Origin: a virus
DNA length: 64,000 nt
Direction: 5' to 3' (one strand)
Virus record (IMG/VR): IMGVR_UViG_3300019888_000001
Span: 18,111 to 82,110 of that record
In this document: positions 48,226-56,100 of the stretch, piece after piece
Numbering within the stretch: the stretch's first letter is position 1
How the letters are laid out: each line of letters starts with the position of its first letter
The notes under the pieces: generated by a model
The model's database searches: none
What the model was told of the DNA's origin: nothing
The model's input: the letters and a program-made list of their open reading frames with translations, nothing else
Made by a program: the position numbers and the translations under genes

Positions 48226-48443
48226 AGTGGTTTGTGTCAAAAGACAGTGTCACGATTTCAGGAATGAACCGAACCTGTGTTGTCCTGAACGATCATCCTC
48301 AGTTCAAAGAAATTGTAAAGGCCTTAGAGGATAAGACTTACAGCGAGGAAGCGTTGTTCGCACTGCTTGATCCCGTGGTTATTGAAGCTAGAAAGCGCTT
48401 ACTCCAACCTGATTCCGGCTCACTGCTCCAATGGCAACACTGA
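48222..48443 (+). CDS. rIIB N-terminal-domain-like protein
   Basis: 73 aa, VSKDSVTISGMNRTCVVLNDHPQFKEIVKALED resembles the short N-terminal domain of rIIB-like proteins; a long C-terminal part is absent. Position after rIIA supports it, but the match is weak. Confidence 0.5.
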   Translation: MKWFVSKDSVTISGMNRTCVVLNDHPQFKEIVKALEDKTYSEEALFALLDPVVIEARKRLLQPDSGSLLQWQH

Positions 48444-48673
48444 CCTTTCAAGAAGCTTTAGAGCCGTTTCGCCGCGAGACGGAACAGATTCTTGCGCTAA
48501 AACACCAGACAAAATCAGAATACTTAACCGCGATTTATAGAGTTGTAACATCACATAGCTTCGATTATGCCTATCATTCGGTTATATGGAAGTCCGAATG
48601 CTATTTAATGACACACTACAAAACCGAATTTTTTAGCGTGGCTAAAAATGCAACTGTAAACCTAACTTTATGA
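48431..48673 (+). CDS. Small hypothetical protein
   Basis: 80 aa, overlaps the previous gene by 13 nt. THYKTEFFSVAKNATVNLTL at the end weakly recalls the EFEAW endings. ATGA to next. Confidence 0.52.
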   Translation: MATLTFQEALEPFRRETEQILALKHQTKSEYLTAIYRVVTSHSFDYAYHSVIWKSECYLMTHYKTEFFSVAKNATVNLTL

Positions 48674-48882
48674 TATACATATACAAACTAATGGCAAGAG
48701 CCTTCATTAAGATCGGCACCATGATCTTCCCTATCATGTTGAGCTACGCTCCATCAGAGAACACAGGAATACGTGTCCTTATTTTTGGAGCGAGTCAACC
48801 TGAAGTGAACTCAGCGTGCCGCTCATATATAGAATGGCTCGACGCCGAATACGAAAAACGACAAAATGAAAAAACTAAGTGA
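48670..48882 (+). CDS. Small hypothetical protein
   Basis: 70 aa; hydrophobic N-terminus (ALIKIGTMIFPIMLSYA-like) and SYIEWLDAEYEKRQ tail. Overlaps the next by 17 nt. Unknown. Confidence 0.52.
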   Translation: MIYIYKLMARAFIKIGTMIFPIMLSYAPSENTGIRVLIFGASQPEVNSACRSYIEWLDAEYEKRQNEKTK

Positions 48883-49129
48883 GTTAAAATTCAACCAACA
48901 ATTCCGGCTACCAGACTGGCCGGAAACAGGACTGTTTACCTACCTAGGCCCAGACGGGGGATACGGTAAAATTAAAGCGAACGATGCTAAAATCAATCAT
49001 AAATTATGCAAGATGTATGATTCCACCAACGATTTCTTTCATCTTGCTACATGGATAACAGTCACCCCGATCTGCCCTGAATGTGGGCACGTCCAAGATC
49101 ATGAAGCCTGTAACGTAAGAATCGAATGA
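48866..49129 (+). CDS. Small beta protein with Cys knuckle
   Basis: 87 aa; FRLPDWPETGLFTYLGPDGGYGKI is an SH3-like strand pattern, then CPECGHVQDHEAC. Plausibly binds nucleic acid. ATGA to the GP88-like gene. Confidence 0.55.
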   Translation: MKKLSELKFNQQFRLPDWPETGLFTYLGPDGGYGKIKANDAKINHKLCKMYDSTNDFFHLATWITVTPICPECGHVQDHEACNVRIE

Positions 49130-49821
49130 AATATAAATACCTAAGCGTCGGTATAGATGCTAAAACAGTCAAAGGTCAGAAGAAAGGATACCTTACCGGA
49201 ATCCTGTATCTCGCTCCGCATACCATCGCGAGTACGAAATCACTATGTCCATTCTCTACACCCGCGTGTAGATCTGTATGCCTCTATTCGGCAGGGCGCG
49301 GCGCGGTTACTAACGTCCAGCAAGCTAGGATTAGGAAAACTAAAGAGTTTCAAGCTGACTCAGGGCTTTTCATGCAAGCTTTAGCTGAGGATATTCTAAC
49401 TCTTAAGAAAGCTGCTATCCAACAAGGCATGACTCCCGTGGTGCGGTTGAATGGAACCAGTGATATTGAGTGGGAAAATTTTGGCGTTATACAGCAGTTT
49501 CCTGACTTACAATTTTATGATTATTTGAAGCATCCGCCAATATTACGCAAAAATCTACCAACGAATTATCATCTTACGTTTTCGCACTCGGAACATTTGA
49601 AGTCATGGGAATGGGGCGATGGATGGTTTGAACGAGGAGTAAACACAGCCGTTGTATTTCGCGGTGGAATGCCCGCCCTGTTCCGAGGGCGGCCGGTAGT
49701 AGATGGTGACGAGTCTGATTTACGGTTCCTTGATCCGGAAGGTGTGTTTGTTGGGTTAAAAACCAAAGGTCAAGCCCGACCCCTTGGCAAAGCTAACGGA
49801 TTTGTGGTAGACTATGACTAA
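49126..49821 (+). CDS. GP88-like phage protein
   Basis: 231 aa. LSVGIDAKTVKGQKKGYLTGILYLAP, then CPFSTPACRSVCLYSAGRG (four Cys), ARIRKTKEF, and VVRLNGTSDIEWE are the hallmark of the gene product 88 family of phages. Cys pattern suggests a metal or Fe-S site; function unknown. Conserved in many phages, so likely important. ATGA start. Confidence 0.78.
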   Translation: MKYKYLSVGIDAKTVKGQKKGYLTGILYLAPHTIASTKSLCPFSTPACRSVCLYSAGRGAVTNVQQARIRKTKEFQADSGLFMQALAEDILTLKKAAIQQGMTPVVRLNGTSDIEWENFGVIQQFPDLQFYDYLKHPPILRKNLPTNYHLTFSHSEHLKSWEWGDGWFERGVNTAVVFRGGMPALFRGRPVVDGDESDLRFLDPEGVFVGLKTKGQARPLGKANGFVVDYD

Positions 49822-50038
49822 AACTGACTCAAAAAAAATAATTAAACTCGCTCAGCTTGTGACTGGCGGCGCATGGCATTCTGATTGGCGAAGTTCGAAA
49901 ATGCTACATATACATAGGTTCTTTAAGATTGCGGGAGACCGTGGCGGATACAATCGCGAGCGAGAACACATTCGCTTTATGCTCTTAACAAAAGAGCGCC
50001 GACAATTCTTTGACGCTTACATCAAACTAATACAATGA
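49814..50038 (+). CDS. Small protein ending FDAYIKLIQ
   Basis: 74 aa; basic, C-terminus RRQFFDAYIKLIQ fits the EFxAWLxLxQ family ending, and the stop is again CAATGA. Unknown. Confidence 0.52.
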   Translation: MTKTDSKKIIKLAQLVTGGAWHSDWRSSKMLHIHRFFKIAGDRGGYNREREHIRFMLLTKERRQFFDAYIKLIQ

Positions 50039-50056
50039 CATTCAAACACGGTAAAC

Positions 50057-50311
50057 ATGAACTTTAACAAACGTCCAACAAAACCACTTCAATACCCGAG
50101 TTCGCAATGGGGTGATATAAAGTTACAGTTGTGGTGTGATGGTGTAGAAACTCTCGCTCGTTGGCCTAGGCGAGCTGAGTTTTATAAGTGGGTAGCTAAC
50201 ACAGGACATGCAAAACTTAGTGACGGGTTTTGGCAGTTTTCAGAAGAATATATTGAAGCACTGCTGGCCGATCCGTCCGAGATAAAAGCTTATATGAACA
50301 TCATTTTATGA
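50057..50311 (+). CDS. Small hypothetical protein ending KAYMNIIL
   Basis: 84 aa; LQLWCDGVETLARWPRRAEFYKWV, end DPSEIKAYMNIIL. Similar ending to the family without the final Gln. ATGA to next. Confidence 0.52.
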   Translation: MNFNKRPTKPLQYPSSQWGDIKLQLWCDGVETLARWPRRAEFYKWVANTGHAKLSDGFWQFSEEYIEALLADPSEIKAYMNIIL

Positions 50312-50493
50312 GATCGTTAAACTTATTCTGCAAAGACTGTGGAGAGCCGATTATGAAATGCCGCTGTCCTTTACGGCCGCCTTGGAGCTTTTTTCCACGC
50401 GGTTACCCATCCACGTCACCTTTATACAAAGTAACCCAGTTCAAGAAACATACTAGAAAGAATTCGTTTTGGAAGAACAAGAAAGACAGATGA
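50308..50493 (+). CDS. Small zinc-knuckle protein
   Basis: 61 aa; FCKDCGEPIMKCRCP provides four Cys. Basic tail. ATGA both sides. Unknown. Confidence 0.55.
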   Translation: MRSLNLFCKDCGEPIMKCRCPLRPPWSFFPRGYPSTSPLYKVTQFKKHTRKNSFWKNKKDR

Positions 50494-50669
50494 AGCGTAC
50501 CCCTAGCCACAATCACCGCAAAACAGTGCAATCTTACCCTGAAATTCCGACGATCGACTACGGCCAGTTAGAGCTAACAGTCCGGTTAGTGGACAAAGCT
50601 TGTGATGTTTGGCTTATGAAGCGAGCCCGGATAGACATAGCGTTAGCTAAACTAAAATCCAACGATTAG
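50490..50669 (+). CDS. Small basic protein
   Basis: 59 aa, MKRTPSHNHRKTVQSYP..., helical second half. Convergent overlap with the minus-strand lipoprotein gene by 4 nt. Unknown. Confidence 0.5.
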   Translation: MKRTPSHNHRKTVQSYPEIPTIDYGQLELTVRLVDKACDVWLMKRARIDIALAKLKSND

Positions 50670-50953
50670 TGACGCTCCGCTCGAACCATATTGTTGAAAT
50701 GATTCGCAACTTCCTGCGGAATCCGGTAATGTTCGCCCTCCATATAGATATCGGAATCTTCGGGGATGCCCCCCGCTTTCTTTTCCATAGATTTGTAGCG
50801 AGCCACCCACCCGCCCGGCACCAGCACGCCAGATGTATCGGCGGAAATTACATCAGTGCGACTGAGTGAGGGACTATGCTTATGGCGATGGTGCTGCCGG
50901 GATGCAGAGGCGCAACCAACCAATAAGATACAGAGAAGGAGCTTCCAGTTCAT
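50666..50953 (-). CDS. Lipoprotein, candidate outer spanin
   Basis: 95 aa; signal with lipobox LLVGCAS, so lipidated after processing, then a His/Arg/Ser-rich linker and a mixed C-terminus. Coupled (ATGA on the minus strand) to a short membrane coiled-coil protein. The pair resembles inner/outer spanins that fuse membranes at lysis. Longer and less Pro-rich than classic Rz1. Confidence 0.55.
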   Translation of the reverse strand: MNWKLLLCILLVGCASASRQHHRHKHSPSLSRTDVISADTSGVLVPGGWVARYKSMEKKAGGIPEDSDIYMEGEHYRIPQEVANHFNNMVRAERH

Positions 50954-51120
50954 TTATGTTGGCGCCCCATGAGATACAAAATGTTTTTGTTAGCTTCAAT
51001 CTGTGCATTAGTCATCTCTGTGATCGTGTTGTTAATCTCAGTCTTAGCAGTGTTGAGTTGATAACCCAAAAACAGTGTTAGAATCAGGTTACTAACGACC
51101 ACGAAAATCAATATCTTCAT
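50950..51120 (-). CDS. Membrane coiled-coil protein, candidate inner spanin
   Basis: 56 aa: N-terminal transmembrane helix (LIFVVVSNLILTLFLGYQL) then a polar coiled coil (NTAKTEINNTITEMTNAQ). Short for an i-spanin but in the right order before a lipoprotein. TAATG overlap with the upstream gene. Confidence 0.5.
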   Translation of the reverse strand: MKILIFVVVSNLILTLFLGYQLNTAKTEINNTITEMTNAQIEANKNILYLMGRQHK

Positions 51121-51710
51121 TACGGTGTGGGAGTAGGAGACGAGTGAGCGCGCGAGTCTTGTAGTTGTTTAACTTGCGCTGATAAAGCAGAAGTTTGTTG
51201 CCCGCGTTCGATCGAAGCATGAGTTGCGGTGTAAATCTGAACGCCCAAACTTGCAGCCCACATCAAAGACGCTACGGCCCCGACGATCGCTAGACTGCCT
51301 GACTTAATTTTACCCATTTGTTGTCTTCCGCCCGTGATCAAATTTGTTGCGTTTTCTTGAGTTCGCTTGTATTCGTCAAATTCACGCTTAAGCGCGGTTG
51401 CTTTCTGGTCTACGGCGTCGGCCGCCGATTTTGCTTTAGCCTCTACCGCTTTATCGTTAGTTTCTTTGTATTGCCGGAATTCTGTTTGAAAGTACTCAAA
51501 TTTTTCTTTGGTAACATACTCAGCATTACGCTCTTGGGCTAGCCCATGAGCGTGATTCAAATCTTCAAGCCGTCGCTCGTACTCTTTGGCTTGAAGTTTA
51601 AGGGCATCATCTCTACCATCCAATTTTTCGAAAATAAGATCTTTCAGACCTACAATTTTGGTCTCAACAAATTCCTTTAACGGGACATGGACGCAAGAAT
51701 TATCGGGCAT
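51120..51710 (-). CDS. Coiled-coil protein with C-terminal membrane anchor
   Basis: 196 aa; residues 10-125 form charged coiled coil (ALKLQAKEYERRLEDLNHA), residues about 140-165 are a transmembrane helix (LAIVGAVASLMWAASLGVQI), then a Pro/Ser tail. Similar layouts occur near lysis genes of phages. Lysis or holin-associated role inferred from the spanin-like neighbours. Confidence 0.6.
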   Translation of the reverse strand: MPDNSCVHVPLKEFVETKIVGLKDLIFEKLDGRDDALKLQAKEYERRLEDLNHAHGLAQERNAEYVTKEKFEYFQTEFRQYKETNDKAVEAKAKSAADAVDQKATALKREFDEYKRTQENATNLITGGRQQMGKIKSGSLAIVGAVASLMWAASLGVQIYTATHASIERGQQTSALSAQVKQLQDSRAHSSPTPTP

Positions 51711-51753
51711 GCTGGAATATCCGGGGCAAACCCCTCTATGTCAAAGAAAACTG

Positions 51754-51782
51754 TTGTCAAAATCAGCGGAAACTGTTAATAT
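51754..51782 (+). promoter_or_regulatory. Sigma70-like promoter
   Basis: TTGTCA at 51754-51759, 17-bp spacer, TAATAT at 51777-51782, the best -10 in the window. A 10-codon ORF starts at 51781 and the real gene at 51804. Confidence 0.65.
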
Positions 51783-51803
51783 GAAAACCATGAAAGAGAA
51801 CCA

Positions 51804-52082
51804 ATGCCTTACATAAACACTGAAGCGAAAGAAACCGTAGCCCTATCCGGAGCCCAGACCCCGGGCCAGTTGAACTACGAAATAACAAACGTAATCATGC
51901 GCTATTGGTGGAGAACATTCAAGCAAGACTATACCACTATTAATGATATAATTGGCGCACTTGAAGGAGCAAAATTAGAGTTCACACGAAGAATTGTTGT
52001 GGATTTTGAAAAAGGAAAATGCGCAAGCAACGGCGATGTTTACCAAAAACCAAGCTATAAACAAAAACATGAAAGTACTTAA
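51804..52082 (+). CDS. Conserved phage protein (DUF6899-like)
   Basis: 92 aa. MPYI start, PGQLNYEITNVI, INDIIGALEGAKLEFTRRIV and NGDVY follow a pattern seen in many phages (DUF6899-like by recall). Function unknown. Driven by the promoter 22 nt upstream. Confidence 0.68.
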   Translation: MPYINTEAKETVALSGAQTPGQLNYEITNVIMRYWWRTFKQDYTTINDIIGALEGAKLEFTRRIVVDFEKGKCASNGDVYQKPSYKQKHEST

Positions 52083-52302
52083 ACTACAGGAGTATAGAGA
52101 AGACGGAGGGTTTTATCCCATCCTCGTCTGTTTTGGTGAAGGGGTTCAAGTTCGAGAGGCAGCCCTTCTACCCAACGGACCGCATATCATCGGCGAGACA
52201 AAAGCCCTTAGAAAAGGATCGTTGATATCAGGTCTGCCTGGGGGGCAGCTGATTACGGTCACGGAAACCGTGGAAGAAATTGCTAAACTTCTATGTAGTT
52301 AG
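52069..52302 (+). CDS. Small beta-rich hypothetical protein
   Basis: 77 aa from MKVLKLQEYR; VREAALLPNGPHIIGETKALRKGS is strand-rich. Overlaps the previous gene by 14 nt. Unknown. Confidence 0.52.
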   Translation: MKVLKLQEYREDGGFYPILVCFGEGVQVREAALLPNGPHIIGETKALRKGSLISGLPGGQLITVTETVEEIAKLLCS

Positions 52303-52305
52303 GGT

Positions 52306-52401
52306 TTAATTCCTATCCACATCAGGTAAGGCTAACCGAATAAATCGCCGATACTCTAGTCGGATTACCTTTCTTAATTCAGATTTTGTAATTTGATCCA
52401 T
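52306..52401 (-). pseudogene. HNH endonuclease N-terminal fragment
   Basis: 31 codons: LRKVIRLEYRRFIRLALPDVDRN then stop. REYARLIRLAFP in the 3.9-kb HNH and IYRLAFP in the 62.3-kb HNH match it, with the nuclease core missing. Its start overlaps the preceding gene end by 23 nt, as intact homing genes do here. Confidence 0.5.
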
Positions 52402-52981
52402 TTTTATTACGCCAGCACCACCCTGCTACAGAAAAATCATGAGGAACAGTTTCAAGGGTTGCGATTGGGATGTGAACAGTGGCGCGGTTGTCACAATTAC
52501 ATATTGCGCAGGCCTGAAGCTCGGAGTCGTGGGATGTTGAAGCATGCAAAACTTCACTACGTAGGATGTTTACGGCTGTCTGACATGCGGCGCAACCCCC
52601 GGCCAATCCTCTATTAAAAGGGCACTGAGCACAAATTGCGGCACGGCGTTCTGCTTCAGCTTGTGGCACTTGCGCCATCCGGCTGCCGAGCCACGCGGCA
52701 GCCGTCTTAAGGAAAGACATTACATCCGTCCAAGGAATGGTAGCTGGGAGACGAGCGCCCCCTTCACAAAACTCAGCTTGAGAAGCCGGCGATAAAGAGC
52801 GACAAATTTGATCCTCGATTTCGGCTTCAGTTAAAGGCGGATAATTGTTATTCCGGCGATGAGCTGCGACTTTGGCCACTAGATCAATAAATATGTTTGC
52901 ATCGGACACAAATCCTGATGTTGGGTCTTTAAAGGTCCAGCCGCCCGGAACTGTTACAAGTAAACTTTTTAAGTGGAGCAT
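52379..52981 (-). CDS. Cys-rich phage protein
   Basis: 200 aa. A helical N-terminal two-thirds (DVMSFLKTAAAWLGSRM) and a Cys-rich C-terminus: ICAQCPFN, GCAAC, CAICNCDN, GWCWR. Probably zinc or Fe-S binding. Isolated on the minus strand between plus genes. No family I can name. Confidence 0.65.
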   Translation of the reverse strand: MLHLKSLLVTVPGGWTFKDPTSGFVSDANIFIDLVAKVAAHRRNNNYPPLTEAEIEDQICRSLSPASQAEFCEGGARLPATIPWTDVMSFLKTAAAWLGSRMAQVPQAEAERRAAICAQCPFNRGLAGGCAACQTAVNILRSEVLHASTSHDSELQACAICNCDNRATVHIPIATLETVPHDFSVAGWCWRNKNGSNYKI

Positions 52982-52987
52982 AAATTT

Positions 52988-53155
52988 ATGAAATATATAA
53001 TTGGAATCATCGTATTTGTCTACTTCGGTAGCGCAGCGATTATGGTCGTAGTAGGGATTGGATTTGGAATATTCACATTCATACGCGAAGTTTTAAGGCG
53101 TAGAAACAAAGGAGTCCCATTCAGACCCCAACCATGGCCAGTTAACATAGAATAA
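52988..53155 (+). CDS. Small membrane protein
   Basis: 55 aa from the ATG at 52988; a GTG at 52973 is possible. One long helix (YIIGIIVFVYFGSAAIMVVV) continuing hydrophobic, basic end. Convergent with the large virion gene. Unknown. Confidence 0.55.
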   Translation: MKYIIGIIVFVYFGSAAIMVVVGIGFGIFTFIREVLRRRNKGVPFRPQPWPVNIE

Positions 53156-56100
53156 TTACGGGTTTTGATCTTTGGCTTTCTTCACTTGTTGGCGTAAACC
53201 TGGAACCCCCATTTTAAGATGCTCCACAATACCTTTTGGCTGTCTACGAATAGTTTGCGATTTCAGCCAACGTTCAATATAGTTCTTCTGAACTTCTGGT
53301 TTTAAATCTGTCCAGCCAGCGATATTCTGCACCGCTTGGGGTACTACAATACCACGAGCGAAATCTCCTGCGTACCCTGCGGGATCTTTAACTAGCTTGC
53401 TCATGTCTAGCATGGTTTCCATATAAGGAGTTTCTCGGGCTAAGCCTAAAGCCCCCGCCATGACTCCTGCTGGTAGTCCTTTTTTGTGCCTATCAGTGGT
53501 GGAAACATATTGATCTGATACTCGACGCATTGTAGCCCCTAACTGTAAGCATTCAAGCAAAGGAGAGTGAGATAAAAATGAAGGGACATCCCAGTTACCT
53601 AAACGAAGTCTCCCCGCTCCTACGTCTCCTGGTTTTCGTTTTTCACCGGCGGTGTAGTATCCACCAGCTTGAATAAAGCCAGGAGCAGAATTAAAATATC
53701 CTAAAGCTAGTACGGCCGCCCCTAGCAACCCTTTTTTAAGATGCCGTGCGATCACATCTGATTCCTCTGGTGTTAAGTTTTCCATCCCTCGCCGCATGGC
53801 TCCTATAAGTTTAACACTGCCACTAACTGATCCGGTTGCATGAACGAGGGCTTCAGTTACATAGTTTAAAGGTACTTTTACAATAGGAATGGTGGCGCGC
53901 ATACTCGTAGCTCCAACTTTACGACGTAGCGGAATCTGGCCAGTTGCTTTATCTTTTGCCTCGAGTCGGGCCAATCCGCCTTTCCACCAATCTGATAACA
54001 CGTTATCTTGAAGCAAGATTTGCCGATATGCGTATTTTGCTGCGCTTTGTTTAAACGTATCCATCATTAAACTAGTCATGACTAGAGGATCGGTAACGTC
54101 AACACCATTTCTCATAGCATGCCCAATTTGTTTTTCTAGAGCTATAGTATACGCCCCGCGAAGAGCTGGAGATTTTAATGCTCCGTGGAGCTGGCCAAAC
54201 CAATCTAAAATACTGGGAGGAAGCACTACTTTATCACCAAACAAAGTACTTAACGTACTGTGCCCCGTAGTAGCCATATCATAAGCATCTTTCATACCCG
54301 TAGTTAAAGCTTGCGCATAGCCTTTAGCGTATGCATTTACGCTAAACCCGCCTTCAATGGAGGCTTTGGCAAATACAGTTTTTAACGGACCTGGGACGGA
54401 CCCAAGCCCCCCGCCAATTAAATCTTCTGTAGGAATTTGAACTGCGCGATAGGCGGCGGCTCCCGTTAGTTTAAACAAAGTAGAGATAGCAGACAGTTTA
54501 GCGGCTCGGCTAAACTTAGCTAACATATCTAACGCTTTATCCTGCAATGGACGCTGAGCTGCTTGATCAGCTAATAGCCCACGTTTATAATCGTTCTTTG
54601 CTTTTAGGGTTGCAGCTTGTAGCCTGTCCGCTTCTGGATCTTGGGCTATGGGTTCAGGTTTTGTTTTAGGAGCAAAGTCTTTATTAGCTAACCGATCTTT
54701 ATAGTCTGTTATTCGTTTTTCTAAACGCGCTTTCAATTGCTCTAAACCAGATTTTAAACGAAAATCATCATCGGTAGTTTCAAATCCTCCAGCACGAAGT
54801 TTGGTACGAACTAGTTGAGTTAATACTTTTTCTTCTATAGTTGGTATTCTATGTTCGCTTCCTGTTTTCAGTGGAGCTTCGCCTTCTCGCATTGTTTCCA
54901 GTTTTCCTAACTGCTGCATTTGCCCTGTCAGATCACGTAAGGTTTTAGACACAGCATCTTTTGATAGTGGTCTCCATTTTCCATAACCAGAAATCGCGTT
55001 CATAGTTTCAGTGCGTTCTAATTCTGGATCGTATTGTTTCAAAACGCTATGGACGGCGTCGATAAGTTTTTCTCGGTCTGTTACACCTTCAGCCACAAAA
55101 GACCTCGCTAACCGCTGAATTAAATTGCCCAGGCTGTTAAGAGGGGCACCATTTTCAAAAATTTTAGTATGGATTTTTGCGGCTATTTGCTCTGAGGTAG
55201 CGGACTCTTTAGTCTTCGTAGGTTTAACAACCCTATCTGAAGAAGCTGCATGATCCTCTTCGGCTTGCTGAGCTTTCGTAATCTCTGTGTTATGTTTTTT
55301 GACCCAAGTTTCTTGAGCTTCACGTTCTGCGGGTGTTTTAGGGTCTCCAGCCGCGGCGCGCTTTTCCGTTAGCATCTTAGCTAACGAGTAGTCCTCGGCT
55401 GCCATCATTTTTCGAGCTACTTGACCTCGGGCGTTTTCTTCGCCTGAAGTGCGAAGAATGCGCTGGAGATGATCATAATCTTCTTGGAGAGCTGTAAACT
55501 TAGCCCGTGCTTCTACGCGGGTTTCAGGGGCCGCATCGTCTAAGCCCCGCGAAGCTGTGGCAATTCTATGATGAAGATCAATCTGCTTCATAAGTAACAT
55601 GGCGCTCTCTACAGGCGTCGCTCCTCGAGGTTTGTCGGAGAGGTCTTTCATTAATCTATTAATTACCTCAGGATCCCCGGTAAATTGTTTCTCTGCCTCA
55701 GCCCACCAACCTTTATACGACTGTGCGGCGGTAGAAGCCAAAGGCGCTAACCCTTGAGCTTTACGATCACTATCTATTTTTGCGTTTTGATTACTAAACA
55801 TTAGGCGGCTAACTTTATCTCTTGCGGCTATCACCTGTTCAGCCATTCGCGCAGCATCAGCAGCCGTTAGTTTGCCTTCGCTTGCTAGGGTAGTAATATG
55901 AGTCTGGAGTTTAGCTAGGGCTTCATAAGATGCGTCAGGGTTAAGTTCTAGCTGATGATCAATTATTTTTCCATCACGCACTACTCCAGTAAACTTACCG
56001 GCGGCTTTTTCGTCCGTAGGTTCGGCCTTCGTCGCCGGTTCAGGTTGCGATCCTGGTTCGGGCTGCGTCGGAGTTTTCTGGGCTGTCGGCTCTACATACG

